Shown piece after piece: positions 16,796 through 25,568 of a stretch of DNA of 64,000 nt (within the stretch, counting starts at the first letter, position 1; every line of letters begins with the position of its first letter). The position numbers and the translations under genes are program-made. The notes beneath the pieces are model-generated. The model saw nothing but the letters and a program-made list of their open reading frames with translations. It made no database searches and had not been told where the DNA came from. Location of the stretch: assembly GCA_004379135.1 (NCBI GenBank), contig NBNI01000005.1, positions 124,001 to 188,000 of the forward strand, in the 5' to 3' direction. This DNA is from Acidimicrobiales bacterium mtb01. GTDB lineage: Bacteria; Actinomycetota; Acidimicrobiia; Acidimicrobiales; Ilumatobacteraceae.

Positions 16796-17454
16796 TGGGG
16801 AAGACGGTGGCGCCGCCGACGCGGTCCGAATGGACCGACAGCCATCTGCGCGCCGAGATCCTCTCGGGTCGTCTCGGCCCCGGCGAACGCATCCCGGTCG
16901 AGCGACTGGCCGAAGCCTGGGGCGTGTCCCCCACCCCGATCCGCGAATCGGTTCGCCGCCTGGCCGGCGAAGGCCTCGTCGATCTCGCTCCGCAGCGCGG
17001 CGCACGAGTTGCGACGGTCGACGCCGACGTCGCAGCCGAGATCTACGCCGTGCGTCTCCTGCTCGAACCGGTCGCGCTGCGCGAGTCGGTGGGCCGCGGA
17101 TCCGACCCCGACTTCGAACGTTCGGTCACCGAGTCGTTCGTGGCGCTCACGAAGGCGCGCGGTGCCGCCGACCAGCACGACCGCCATCGCGCATTCCACC
17201 TCGCTCTCATGGCGCGGTGCACCAACCGCACGCTGCTCGCCGAAATCGCGTCGCTCATGGATCGCTCGCGCCTCTACCAGTTCGTGGCCAAGCCGCAGAA
17301 CCGCGGGGCCGCCCACGCCGACGACCATCGCTTGCTGATGGAGTTCGCGGTGTCCGGGCGCGTCGACGACACCATCCGAGTCCATACCGACCATCTCACC
17401 AACACGTTGCGCGCCGTCGAAGTACTGCGCATCGCCAACCAGTCAGCAGAGTAA
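16795..17454 (+). CDS. GntR family transcriptional regulator (FadR/FCD subfamily)
   Basis: A 219-residue regulator with an N-terminal winged helix (about 15-75; P-T-P-I-R-E-S-V-R-R-L recognition helix) and a C-terminal all-helical FCD ligand domain (about 85-205) with histidines that commonly bind a metal and carboxylate ligand. It heads a run of three aromatic-degradation genes and is nine bases before the first, so it probably represses them and itself through the palindrome over its own start. Confidence 0.92.
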   Translation: MGKTVAPPTRSEWTDSHLRAEILSGRLGPGERIPVERLAEAWGVSPTPIRESVRRLAGEGLVDLAPQRGARVATVDADVAAEIYAVRLLLEPVALRESVGRGSDPDFERSVTESFVALTKARGAADQHDRHRAFHLALMARCTNRTLLAEIASLMDRSRLYQFVAKPQNRGAAHADDHRLLMEFAVSGRVDDTIRVHTDHLTNTLRAVEVLRIANQSAE

Positions 17455-17462
17455 GGAGAAAC

Positions 17463-18293
17463 ATGTTCCGCCTCACCAACATCAATGGGCGTTCGGCGTT
17501 CCAGTTCGACGACGGATTCGTCGACGTGGCCAAGGTGGCCGGCGACGAATCGTTGGCCGATCCGATGAACGCCATCGCGCGTTTCGGAGAGCTGTCAGCG
17601 CTCTACGCGAAGGCCGGCGCGTCGCCGAAGTCATCCGGCACGCCAGGTGTGTGCGTTCCGAAGCCGGCGAAGGTTTTCGGCATCGGCCTCAACTACAAGT
17701 CGCACGCGGCCGAGTCGAACATGGAGTTGCCGCCGGCTCCACTCACGTTCACCAAGTTTCCGTCGTGCCTCGCCGGCCCGACCGCCGACGTCGAACTCTC
17801 GGGCGACATGGTCGACTGGGAGGTCGAGATCGTCGTCGTGATCGGCAAGGGCGGTCGCCACATCGCCGAATCGGCGGCCTGGTCGCACGTCGCCGGCCTC
17901 ACCCTCGGCCAGGACATCTCCGACCGCAAGGTGCAATTGGGGGGCAAGCCGCCGCAGTTCTCGCTCGGCAAGAGCTTCGACACGTACGGCCCCATCGGAC
18001 CGGCCATCGTGTCGGTCGACGCCTTCCCCAATCGCGACGACATCGCGTTGTGGTGCGACGTGTCGGGGGAGCGCATGCAGGAGGCGCGCACGTCGAACCT
18101 CATCTTCACCATTCCGTATCTCGTGTCGTACCTGTCGAGCATCTGCACTCTCGAATCGGGAGACGTGATCTTCACCGGGACTCCCGATGGCGTGGGCATG
18201 GCTCGCGGCCGTCTGTTGAAGGCGGGCGACGTGATCGACAGCGGCGCCGACGTGATCGGCGCGTTGCGCAACGTGTGCGTGGCCGGGAAGTAG
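17463..18293 (+). CDS. Fumarylacetoacetate hydrolase family protein
   Basis: A 276-residue FAH-fold enzyme. The core begins at K-V-F-G-I-G-L-N-Y-K-S-H-A-A-E, and the metal ligands fit D-W-E-V-E-I-V (acidic residues) and the later Gly-Asp-Val-Ile-F-T-G-T-P-D-G-V-G signature. Family members cleave or decarboxylate 2-oxo-acid products of ring cleavage (acylpyruvate hydrolase, 2-hydroxyhepta-2,4-diene-1,7-dioate isomerase). Its neighbours, a ring hydroxylase and a VOC dioxygenase, support a role after ring opening. A GGAGAA ribosome-binding site precedes the ATG. Confidence 0.9.
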   Translation: MFRLTNINGRSAFQFDDGFVDVAKVAGDESLADPMNAIARFGELSALYAKAGASPKSSGTPGVCVPKPAKVFGIGLNYKSHAAESNMELPPAPLTFTKFPSCLAGPTADVELSGDMVDWEVEIVVVIGKGGRHIAESAAWSHVAGLTLGQDISDRKVQLGGKPPQFSLGKSFDTYGPIGPAIVSVDAFPNRDDIALWCDVSGERMQEARTSNLIFTIPYLVSYLSSICTLESGDVIFTGTPDGVGMARGRLLKAGDVIDSGADVIGALRNVCVAGK

Positions 18294-18300
18294 CACCGAC

Positions 18301-19233
18301 GTGCCGCTTCATCGACTCGATTCCATCCGCATCGCGGTTCCCGATGCGGCGGCGCAGAGCCGGCTGTACACCACAGCCGGTTTCACCACCGATTCATCCG
18401 GCTCCCGCTTCGGCGGATCCGACGGCGGTGAGCAAGTCGTCCTCGAAGAAGGCGATTTCCGGCGCTTGCTCAACGTCGACATCCTGGCCAATGACGCGTC
18501 CGACACGTCGGTGATCGCCTCCCGGCTCACCGGACTCGGTATCTCGTCCACCATGCGCGACGGGCGACTCGTCGCGACCGACCCGGCCACCCGGGTCGAG
18601 TTCTCGGTGCGCGTGGCCGACGCTCCGGTGATCCCCCGTGCCGATGTCATGCCGTACAACGGTCCCGGTCACAACGAGCGCGTCAATCAGCGCGCCAGCG
18701 GAGTGATTCCGCGCGCGCGTGCACCGCGCCGATTGGGTCACATCGTGATCGGATCACCCGACATCGACGGCACCGTCCGGTTCCTCGTCGAGGGTCTGGG
18801 ATTCAAAGTCAGCGATCAGTTCCCGGGCATCATCGCGTTTCTGCGATGCAGCACTGACCATCACAACGTCGCGGTGGTCAATTCGGAAGTGCCGCAGCTG
18901 CAGCACTACTCGTGGGAATGCGACGACGTCGATCACGTGGGCCACAACGGCACGGCGCTCATCGCGGCGGGCGTGGCCAAGCCGGGTTGGGGATTCGGCC
19001 GTCACTACGTGGGCTCGAACTTCTTCTGGTACCTGCTCGAACCTTCGGGCTCGTTCATCGAGTTCTACTCCGACATGGACATCATCACCGACGACATCGA
19101 GTGGGAGACGCGAGGCCGCACTCCCGTCGGCCCCGAGCACATCGGGAACTCGTGGGGTCCGTCGATGCCGCTCGAATTCATCGTGCCGCCCGACCTCGAC
19201 CAGCTCAAGGCCGGCTGGGCGCGCATCGGCTGA
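18301..19233 (+). CDS. VOC-family ring-cleavage (extradiol) dioxygenase-like protein
   Basis: A 310-residue protein of two tandem glyoxalase/VOC modules, the type I extradiol dioxygenase size. The C-terminal module has the ligand pattern His (R-L-G-H-I-V-I), His (L-Q-H-Y-S-W) and Glu (F-I-E-F-Y-S), as in BphC and HpcB-type iron enzymes. The N-terminal module lacks these ligands, as usual. Predicted role: cleave a catechol-type ring made by the adjacent FAD hydroxylase. GTG start eight bases after the FAH stop. Confidence 0.85.
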   Translation: MPLHRLDSIRIAVPDAAAQSRLYTTAGFTTDSSGSRFGGSDGGEQVVLEEGDFRRLLNVDILANDASDTSVIASRLTGLGISSTMRDGRLVATDPATRVEFSVRVADAPVIPRADVMPYNGPGHNERVNQRASGVIPRARAPRRLGHIVIGSPDIDGTVRFLVEGLGFKVSDQFPGIIAFLRCSTDHHNVAVVNSEVPQLQHYSWECDDVDHVGHNGTALIAAGVAKPGWGFGRHYVGSNFFWYLLEPSGSFIEFYSDMDIITDDIEWETRGRTPVGPEHIGNSWGPSMPLEFIVPPDLDQLKAGWARIG

Positions 19234-19242
19234 CGACGCATC

Positions 19243-20715
19243 ATGAAGTACGACGTCGCCATCGTCGGCGCCGGACCGGTGGGCACCACCCTCGCCGCTC
19301 TTCTCGCCAAGCGCGGTCTGTCGGTAGTCGTCCTCGAACGCGACCTCGACATCTATCCGTTGCCGCGGGCCGCTCACCTCGACGCCGAAACAGCGCGCAA
19401 TCTGCGGGAGGTCGGCGCCTGGCGCGACACGCCCGGCTGGTCGATCGCCAACGAAGGCATGGACTTCATCTCGGGTCGTGGTGAATTGCTCCTGCGCATG
19501 TCGTCGCACGACACCCCCGACCACACGGTGGCGCAGTCGAATCTCTTCCACCAGCCCTCGCTTGATCGTCTCCTTCGCGATCAGGCGGCGGGATTCGGAG
19601 CCGAGTTCCGCCTCGGGCACGAGGTCACGGACATCCGCGAAACTGGCGATGGAGTTCGCGTCGATGTCAAGGCTCTCGACGGATCGTCCACGGTCGTGGA
19701 AGCGTCGTGGGTCGTCGGCTGCTGCGGCGCTCGATCCTTCGTTCGACGTCACCTCGGGGTCGCCCAGATCGACCTCGAGTTCAACGAACCGTGGTTGGTG
19801 GTCGACATCATCATCACCGGCGACGACCCCGACCCGCCGCAGCGGGCGGCCCAGGTGTGCGATCCGGTGCGGCCGCACACGATCGTGCCGATGCCGGCAC
19901 CGCGCCGTCGTTTCGAGTTCATGCTTCTCCCCGGTGAGAATTCCGACGACATCAATCGCACCGACGTGATCGAAACGTTGATGGAGCCGTACTTCGCTCT
20001 CGGCAACGCCACGATCGAGCGGTCGGCGGTGTACACCTTCCACGGTCTGATCACTCGCGAGTGGCGACGGGGTCGGGTTCTCCTGGCGGGCGACGCGGCT
20101 CACCAGATGCCTCCCTTCCTCGGACAGGGGATGTGCAGCGGTGTCCGCGACGCCGTGAATCTGGCGTGGAAGTTGGCGGCCGTCGTGCGCGGAGCCGACG
20201 ATTCGCTGCTCGACACGTACCAACCCGAGCGCTCGCCGCACGTGCAGCGCATCGTCGAATCGGCGGTGGGCTTCGGACGGATCATCTGCACGCTCGATCC
20301 GGAGGTGGCGGCCGAACGCGACCGCAACATGCTGGCCGCACGAGCCGCCAACCCGGCCGACATCGGCGAGGCACCCCAACCCGCGCTGTCGGGTTCGCCC
20401 CTCATCGTCGACGGGGCCGGTTACGTGGTGAGCGACGGGCGACTCGACGACGTCGTACTCGACGATGTGCTCGATGGCCGTTGGGCGGTCGTGGTCGCGA
20501 ACGACTCGATGCTCACGGCCACCGATCGCGCGATGCTGAACCGTATCGACGCACTGGTGCTCGTGGCGCGACCCGGCACCGTCACGCAACGCGTTCTCGA
20601 CAATGCGCAATCGGACGTGGTCGTGGTACGTCCCGATCGCATCGTTCTCGGATCCGGACGGCCCGGACTCGACGCCCTCGCGCGCGCTGTCGAGCAGTAC
20701 GCGCTCGTGGCCTGA
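19243..20715 (+). CDS. FAD-dependent aromatic hydroxylase, MhpA-like
   Basis: A 490-residue class A flavin monooxygenase. The FAD dinucleotide motif G-A-G-P-V-G is at residues 9-14, and the second FAD motif G-D-A-A-H-Q-M-P-P-F-L-G-Q-G-M-C is near 285-300. The C-terminal thioredoxin-like dimer domain of the MhpA/PheA group is present (about 380-490). It adds a hydroxyl to an aromatic acid or phenol using NAD(P)H and O2, which would feed the VOC dioxygenase upstream. The exact substrate is not shown by sequence. Confidence 0.9.
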   Translation: MKYDVAIVGAGPVGTTLAALLAKRGLSVVVLERDLDIYPLPRAAHLDAETARNLREVGAWRDTPGWSIANEGMDFISGRGELLLRMSSHDTPDHTVAQSNLFHQPSLDRLLRDQAAGFGAEFRLGHEVTDIRETGDGVRVDVKALDGSSTVVEASWVVGCCGARSFVRRHLGVAQIDLEFNEPWLVVDIIITGDDPDPPQRAAQVCDPVRPHTIVPMPAPRRRFEFMLLPGENSDDINRTDVIETLMEPYFALGNATIERSAVYTFHGLITREWRRGRVLLAGDAAHQMPPFLGQGMCSGVRDAVNLAWKLAAVVRGADDSLLDTYQPERSPHVQRIVESAVGFGRIICTLDPEVAAERDRNMLAARAANPADIGEAPQPALSGSPLIVDGAGYVVSDGRLDDVVLDDVLDGRWAVVVANDSMLTATDRAMLNRIDALVLVARPGTVTQRVLDNAQSDVVVVRPDRIVLGSGRPGLDALARAVEQYALVA

Positions 20716-20729
20716 CCGACGTCAGTCGG
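20716..20729. terminator. Short hairpin between convergent stop codons
   Basis: CCGAC-GTCA-GTCGG begins right after the hydroxylase TGA and overlaps the alcohol dehydrogenase stop on the other strand. The stem is only five pairs and there is no T-run. Confidence 0.3.
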
Positions 20730-21822
20730 GCATCACCAGAATGGGCTTGATGACCGCACCGCTCGCACTGGCCTTCTCGGCCTCGTTGATCTGGTCGAGC
20801 GGGAACTCGGTGATGAGTTCGTGGTACGGGAACTTCCCGTCGGCGTTGAGTCGGGCGAGGTGCGGTATGAATTCGTTGGGGATCGAATCGCCCTCCATCA
20901 CGCCGGTGATGGTTCGTCCACTGATCATCGAGAGGAAGTCGACGCTCAGGTCGCCGAAGCCCACACCGGCGAGAGCGATCGTGCCGATCACGTTGAGCGC
21001 GGCCTGACTCGCGCGCACGACAGCGGCGTTGCCGGTGGTGTCGAACGCGTAGTCGGCGCCACCACCGGTGGCCGACTGGATGGCGGCGGTGATGTCGGCC
21101 GGCGCACCCGACACGGTGTGCGTGGCGCCGTACTTCTTGGCCAGATCGAGACGACTCTGATGACGGTCGACCGCGATGATGGTGGAAGCGCCGGCCACCT
21201 TGGCGGCCATGACCGCGGCCAGACCGAGTGCTCCGGCTCCGGTGATCACCACGCTCGTGCCGGCTTCGACGGCCAACGTGTTGAGAATCGCGCCGGCACC
21301 GGTCTGGATCCCGCAGCCGAGCGGGCCCATGGCGCGAATGGGTGACGAGGCGTCCACCTTCACCACCGATGTCTCGGCGGCGATCGTGTGCGTGGCGAAC
21401 GACGATTGGCCGAAGTAGTGCGAGCCGACGCGCTGGCCGCCCTCATCGGTGAAGGCTGATGTACCGTCGGGGCGACCACCCGACATGTTGTACAGCGAGA
21501 AGTTGAAGCAGTACGGATAGCGGCGGCGCTGGCACGACTTGCATGAGCCGCACGAGTTGAACGACAGCACGACCTTGTCGCCCGGCTTCACCGATTCGAC
21601 GTCGGAACCGACCGCCTCGACGATGCCGGAACCCTCGTGTCCGTACACCTGCGGACCGCCGAAGAACTCGGGTGGGAGCTCGCGCGAAAGCAGATCGGTG
21701 TGGCACATTCCGGCCGCGACCACGCGAACCAGGACTTCGCGCGGGCCGGGCGATCCCAGGTCGAGCTTCTCGATGGTGAACGGGCCGCTACCGGTGCGCA
21801 GAACTGCTGCAGTGATCTTCAT
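20722..21822 (-). CDS. Zinc-dependent alcohol dehydrogenase (MDR family)
   Basis: A 366-residue medium-chain dehydrogenase. Catalytic zinc ligands fit Cys in M-C-H-T-D, His in G-H-E-G-S-G and Cys in G-P-L-G-C-G. The structural zinc lobe has four cysteines in S-C-G-S-C-K-S-C plus Y-C. The NAD fold follows with G-A-G-A-L-G. The sequence is closest to the aryl/benzyl-alcohol and class III-like group, fitting the aromatic module that converges on it. The TGA of the Nudix gene directly abuts this ATG (TGAATG), so both are on one mRNA. Confidence 0.92.
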   Translation of the reverse strand: MKITAAVLRTGSGPFTIEKLDLGSPGPREVLVRVVAAGMCHTDLLSRELPPEFFGGPQVYGHEGSGIVEAVGSDVESVKPGDKVVLSFNSCGSCKSCQRRRYPYCFNFSLYNMSGGRPDGTSAFTDEGGQRVGSHYFGQSSFATHTIAAETSVVKVDASSPIRAMGPLGCGIQTGAGAILNTLAVEAGTSVVITGAGALGLAAVMAAKVAGASTIIAVDRHQSRLDLAKKYGATHTVSGAPADITAAIQSATGGGADYAFDTTGNAAVVRASQAALNVIGTIALAGVGFGDLSVDFLSMISGRTITGVMEGDSIPNEFIPHLARLNADGKFPYHELITEFPLDQINEAEKASASGAVIKPILVMPD

Positions 21823-22299
21823 TCAGCCGAGAGTAGCCGTGACCCGCGGACGCAGTTCGGGCCACGAATTGGCCAGGCCGGCGTGCAGGGGATACGACTC
21901 GACCTCGGGGATGGGGACCCACGCGACCGCGTCGGATTCGTAGTTCCCCTCGTCGACGAGAACGTCGCCGCTGACGTGGGCAATCACGGTGTAGTAGCCC
22001 CAATTCAGATGATCGTCGAGGAACACGTCCTTCACCTCGACCGCGTTCACGTCGACGCCGACCTCTTCCCACGCCTCGCGCACGGCGGCCTCCACCGGAT
22101 CCTCGTGCGAGTCGAGCGCACCGCCGGGAATCGACCACGTGCCACCGCCGTGGGTCCAGACCGCCCGCAACTGCAGGAGCACGTGCGGTTCGGGCAGATC
22201 GGTGCGCACCATCAGCAGGCCGGCCGCGCCGTAGACACCCCAATGACGCGAATTGCACCGCTGACAGAAGATCCAGCCGTCGCCATCGCGAAATCCCAC
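21823..22299 (-). CDS. Nudix hydrolase
   Basis: A 158-residue Nudix protein. The Nudix box runs from G-G-A-L-D-S-H-E-D to R-E-A-W-E-E-V-G (about 66-88), with the REx2EE core complete. Upstream, I-F-C-Q-R-C-N-S-R-H-W-G may form half of a zinc site. Substrate not identifiable. The GTG at 22299 is chosen because the frame further upstream is compositionally non-coding and runs into the MFS gene. Confidence 0.85.
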   Translation of the reverse strand: MGFRDGDGWIFCQRCNSRHWGVYGAAGLLMVRTDLPEPHVLLQLRAVWTHGGGTWSIPGGALDSHEDPVEAAVREAWEEVGVDVNAVEVKDVFLDDHLNWGYYTVIAHVSGDVLVDEGNYESDAVAWVPIPEVESYPLHAGLANSWPELRPRVTATLG

Positions 22300-22337
22300 A
22301 TGACGATGTTGCCACGCGAGCGTGCTCCACGAGAAGG

Positions 22338-23522
22338 TCAGTGAGTGGAAGCCATCTCGCTCGACACGACCGGACGGCGCGTGCGGTGGTCGCCGGCGAG
22401 CGAGTAGCCGAATGCGATCAGCACGAGCATGATCAATGCGGTCGCCATGAAGGTGGTGCCTCGTCCGAAAGAGTCGTAGCTCCACCCGGCGAGCGACGCG
22501 GCGATTCCACCGGTGAGTGTCTGCATTCCGCCGAGCAGACCTTGGGCGCCGGCCTGACGCTCGGCGGGGGCCGCCATTCCAACGGCCACGCCCGCACTGG
22601 TGACGGTGAGACCGTCGTTGACGATGTGGATGAGGAATACGCCCATCATGAGTTCGGGTGCGGGCAGGAACCCGTACAGGCTCATGCACAGTGCGCCGAC
22701 GATCATTCCGATCGCACCGGTTTTATAGGCGCCGACACGTTGGGCGAGGCGGCCGCCGTACGGACCGAGCACGATCATCGGAAGCACGAAGAGCGCGACC
22801 CCGGTGTTGGCCATCCACGACGGAGCTTCAAGATCCTCCATCATCACGGCCCACAGCGAATCGAAGGTTCCGATCATCAGATAGAGCGCCACACCGATCA
22901 GGACCGCGCCGAGAACGCCGCGGTTGCGCAGCAGATCCAGGGCCAGACGCTCGCTGGGTTGATCGTCGACGGCGGTTTCGGGGATCGGCAGACTCGCGAG
23001 GGCGACCGACACGCCGATGATGGCGACCACCAGGATCAGATACGGAGAGGCGATGCCGAAGCGATCGACGGTCAGCACCGCGAGAACCGGGCCGGTGGCG
23101 AATCCGGCCACGTCGACGCTGAGCAGACGGCCCATATTGGTGCCGAGGTTCGCGGGGTCGGCCACGATCACGATGCGGCGCAGCGCCGGCATGGCCATAC
23201 CGGCGCCGATACCCATGAGCAGACGACCGGAACTAAGGAGCGTCGCGGTGGTGCCGTACGCCATCAGGAGAAGGCCGGCGATCTGAGCGGTGAACCCGAT
23301 GACGAGGAGTCGCTTCGCGTGACCCCGGTCGGCGAGGGGAGCGAGCGACAACTGGCCGATGAACGATGAGAAAAATCCCATCGCCACGATGAGGCCGAGG
23401 AACGATTCGGAGATGCCGTACTCGTCGCGGTAATCGTCGAGCATCGTGAACATCACGCCGTACGACGCGGCGAGGAAGAACGTGGCCGATTGAAGCGTTC
23501 GAACGAGACTCTTCACCGGCAC
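22338..23522 (-). CDS. MFS transporter
   Basis: A 394-residue, twelve-helix major facilitator. The loop 2-3 motif reads A-P-L-A-D-R-G-H-A-K-R-L, a variant of motif A. The middle loop (A-V-D-D-Q-P-S-E-R-L) separates two six-helix halves. The substrate is unknown. GTG start with TAGCGT eight bases upstream. It heads the MFS-Nudix-alcohol dehydrogenase run on the minus strand, with 38 bases before the Nudix gene. Confidence 0.86.
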   Translation of the reverse strand: MPVKSLVRTLQSATFFLAASYGVMFTMLDDYRDEYGISESFLGLIVAMGFFSSFIGQLSLAPLADRGHAKRLLVIGFTAQIAGLLLMAYGTTATLLSSGRLLMGIGAGMAMPALRRIVIVADPANLGTNMGRLLSVDVAGFATGPVLAVLTVDRFGIASPYLILVVAIIGVSVALASLPIPETAVDDQPSERLALDLLRNRGVLGAVLIGVALYLMIGTFDSLWAVMMEDLEAPSWMANTGVALFVLPMIVLGPYGGRLAQRVGAYKTGAIGMIVGALCMSLYGFLPAPELMMGVFLIHIVNDGLTVTSAGVAVGMAAPAERQAGAQGLLGGMQTLTGGIAASLAGWSYDSFGRGTTFMATALIMLVLIAFGYSLAGDHRTRRPVVSSEMASTH

Positions 23523-23530
23523 GGGTAAAG

Positions 23531-23536
23531 ACGCTA
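23531..23536 (-). promoter_or_regulatory. Putative leaderless -10 element (TAGCGT) of the MFS gene
   Basis: Minus-strand TAGCGT is eight bases before the GTG at 23522, slightly longer than the usual six. Confidence 0.35.
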
Positions 23537-23544
23537 GCGGTTGA

Positions 23545-24024
23545 CTACGAAGCGTGTGCGCCGATCAAGGAGTCGAGGTAATCGGCGCTGGCTTCTTCGA
23601 GCTGCGAGCAACTCTCCAGGACATCGATCACTCGTTGATCGGGGTGACGCGAGGCGATGTTGCGCCAGGCCTGCGCACCCTGTCGCTCGGCGTTGGCCTG
23701 AATGCGCAACTGATCCCACACCTCGAATCGCGAGAACACTTCGTAGTACACGCTCTTGGCCTCGGGAAGCGGCGCAGTCAATGCCTCGCGCAACGATTCA
23801 TCGAGCGCGAAGGCGCCTTCGATGCGATCGGCGATCTCGTCCTCGCTCTCGGCGCACTTCAGCAGACCGTCGCGATGCTCGGGCAGATCGAGTGCCCATT
23901 GGCGATACCGATCGGCTGCGGTGCGCTCGAGCAGAGCGAGGAAGCGCGGCATGGCCTCGGCGGGAACCCGCCCGATGTACGGGCCGAGCAGTTCGCCGAA
24001 CCGCGGAATCTCCAGCTGCGACAT
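23545..24024 (-). CDS. Conserved-looking helical protein of unknown function
   Basis: I do not recognise this 159-residue protein. It is almost wholly helical and acidic, with no membrane segment, signal peptide or cysteine cluster (one Cys near 75, one near 143). Glu and Arg patterns (E-R-T-A-A-D-R-Y-R-Q-W; Q-A-N-A-E-R-Q-G-A-Q) could suit a ferritin-like bundle, but no metal motif is convincing. Start fixed by TATCGT six bases upstream. Divergent from the TauD gene. Confidence 0.7.
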   Translation of the reverse strand: MSQLEIPRFGELLGPYIGRVPAEAMPRFLALLERTAADRYRQWALDLPEHRDGLLKCAESEDEIADRIEGAFALDESLREALTAPLPEAKSVYYEVFSRFEVWDQLRIQANAERQGAQAWRNIASRHPDQRVIDVLESCSQLEEASADYLDSLIGAHAS

Positions 24025-24030
24025 GCCCTC

Positions 24031-24036
24031 ACGATA
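24031..24036 (-). promoter_or_regulatory. Putative leaderless -10 element (TATCGT)
   Basis: Minus-strand TATCGT is six bases before the ATG at 24024. It is 31 bases from the divergent TAGCGT of the TauD gene. Confidence 0.45.
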
Positions 24037-24067
24037 GACGCTCGGGCGGGCCGCCTTCGGAGCCGAC

Positions 24068-24073
24068 TAGCGT
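24068..24073 (+). promoter_or_regulatory. Putative leaderless -10 element (TAGCGT) of the TauD gene
   Basis: TAGCGT is seven bases before the GTG at 24081, which favours that codon over the ATG two codons later. Confidence 0.42.
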
Positions 24074-24080
24074 TCGCCTC

Positions 24081-24929
24081 GTGGCCATGTCGATCACACC
24101 CGTGACCGGAGTTCTCGGCGCCGAGATCCGCGACGTTCGACTGGCCGATCTCGCCGGCGCCGAATTGGAAGCGTTTCGGGCGGTGCTGTGCGAGCACGAA
24201 GTCGTGGTCGTCCGCGATCAATTCATCGCACCCGGCGAGCAGGCGGCATTCTCGCGGCGGTTGGGGCCCTCGGGCGAAACACCGTTCGTGGTGACGATGC
24301 CCGACCATCCCGACATCATCAAGGTGGTCAAGGAGGCCGACGAGGGCGCGGCCTTCAACTTCGGTGGAGCCTGGCATTCGGATTTCTCCTTCCAGCCCGA
24401 GCCGCCGTCGTTCACGATCCTGGCCGCCGTCGACGTTCCGCCGTGGGGCGGCGACACCGTGTTCACGTCGATGAGCGATTCGTTCGAAGCGCTCGACCCG
24501 GCGACCCGAGCGCGGTTGTCGTCGCTCACCGCGGTGCACACCGCGCGCGACGCCTACAGCCGCAAGATGCAGCCGATCCACTCGGGCATGCGGGGCATGA
24601 CGATAGTGTGCGACGACTCGGCCAACGACGAGTTCCGACATCCGCTGGTGTGCCGTCATCCCGAGACCGGGCGGACGGTGCTCTTCTTCAACCGCGCGTA
24701 CGTGCGCGACATCGACGGACTCGAGCACGACGAAGCCCAGGGGCTCATCTCGTTCCTGCATCACTATTCGACCGACGCGCGTTTCACCTACCGCCATCGG
24801 TGGCTGCCCGGCGACGTGGTGATCTGGGACAACCGCTCGACGCAGCATCTGGCGGTGAACGACTACGGCGGCTTCCGGCGCGAACTGCACCGCACCACGA
24901 TCGCCGGAACCCGCCCCGTGCCCGCATGA
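24081..24929 (+). CDS. TauD/TfdA-family 2-oxoglutarate dioxygenase
   Basis: A 282-residue Fe(II)/2-oxoglutarate dioxygenase. The iron ligands fit W-H-S-D-F-S (HxD, about 97-102) and the distal His in S-T-Q-H-L-A-V-N-D-Y; the 2-oxoglutarate Arg is in R-R-E-L-H-R-T-T-I-A-G. Family members oxidise taurine, alkyl sulfates or phenoxyacetates. With an alkyl sulfatase elsewhere in the window, organosulfur use is conceivable but not shown. The next gene overlaps its stop codon by four bases (ATGA). Confidence 0.88.
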   Translation: MAMSITPVTGVLGAEIRDVRLADLAGAELEAFRAVLCEHEVVVVRDQFIAPGEQAAFSRRLGPSGETPFVVTMPDHPDIIKVVKEADEGAAFNFGGAWHSDFSFQPEPPSFTILAAVDVPPWGGDTVFTSMSDSFEALDPATRARLSSLTAVHTARDAYSRKMQPIHSGMRGMTIVCDDSANDEFRHPLVCRHPETGRTVLFFNRAYVRDIDGLEHDEAQGLISFLHHYSTDARFTYRHRWLPGDVVIWDNRSTQHLAVNDYGGFRRELHRTTIAGTRPVPA

Positions 24930-25522
24930 GCGAACGCTGCGCGTGGGCGGGCTCGTCGCCCGTCATGATCGATTACCACGACACCGAATGGGGTTTCGCG
25001 ATGACCGACGATCGCCGCTTGTTCGAGAAGATTTGCCTCGAAGGGTTCCAGAGCGGCCTCTCGTGGGCGACCATCCTCAACAAACGGGCCGACTTCCGAC
25101 GCGTGTTCGCCGATTTCGATCCCGAGCGCGTGGCTCGCTTCGGTTCTCGCGACGTCGAACGGCTGCTGAAGGATGCGTCGATCGTGCGGCATCGGGGCAA
25201 GATCGAATCGACCATCAACAACGCCGGTCGCGTGGCCGATCTGGTCGACGAGTTCGGGTCATTGGCCGATTTCGTGTGGCGTTACGAACCCGATCCGGCC
25301 TCCCGTCCGGTCGAACCGACGCCCGACCAGGTGTCGTCGTTCGTGACGTCGCCCGAGTCGGCCGCCCTCTCGAAGGACCTGAAGAAGCGGGGCTGGTCGT
25401 TCGTGGGTCCGACCACCATGTACGCGTTCATGCAGTCGATGGGTCTCGTGAACGACCACCACGCGGCGTGCCACGTGCGGGCGGCCGCCGAGCGCTCCCG
25501 GCGGGCCGTGGCTCGAAAGTGA
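24926..25522 (+). CDS. tag: DNA-3-methyladenine glycosylase I
   Basis: A 198-residue base-excision repair glycosylase that removes 3-methyladenine from DNA. The family N-terminus R-C-A-W-A...Y-H-D-T-E-W-G supplies the first zinc Cys and His; the C-terminal N-D-H-H-A-A-C-H holds the second His/Cys pair of the zinc snap. G-F-Q-S-G-L-S-W-A-T-I-L and G-P-T-T-M-Y-A-F-M-Q are the substrate-pocket segments. ATGA overlap with the dioxygenase gene suggests co-translation. Confidence 0.95.
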   Translation: MSERCAWAGSSPVMIDYHDTEWGFAMTDDRRLFEKICLEGFQSGLSWATILNKRADFRRVFADFDPERVARFGSRDVERLLKDASIVRHRGKIESTINNAGRVADLVDEFGSLADFVWRYEPDPASRPVEPTPDQVSSFVTSPESAALSKDLKKRGWSFVGPTTMYAFMQSMGLVNDHHAACHVRAAAERSRRAVARK

Positions 25523-25568
25523 TCCATTCGTGCACACCGGTCGGACCGATCTGGGAGAATGACGAATC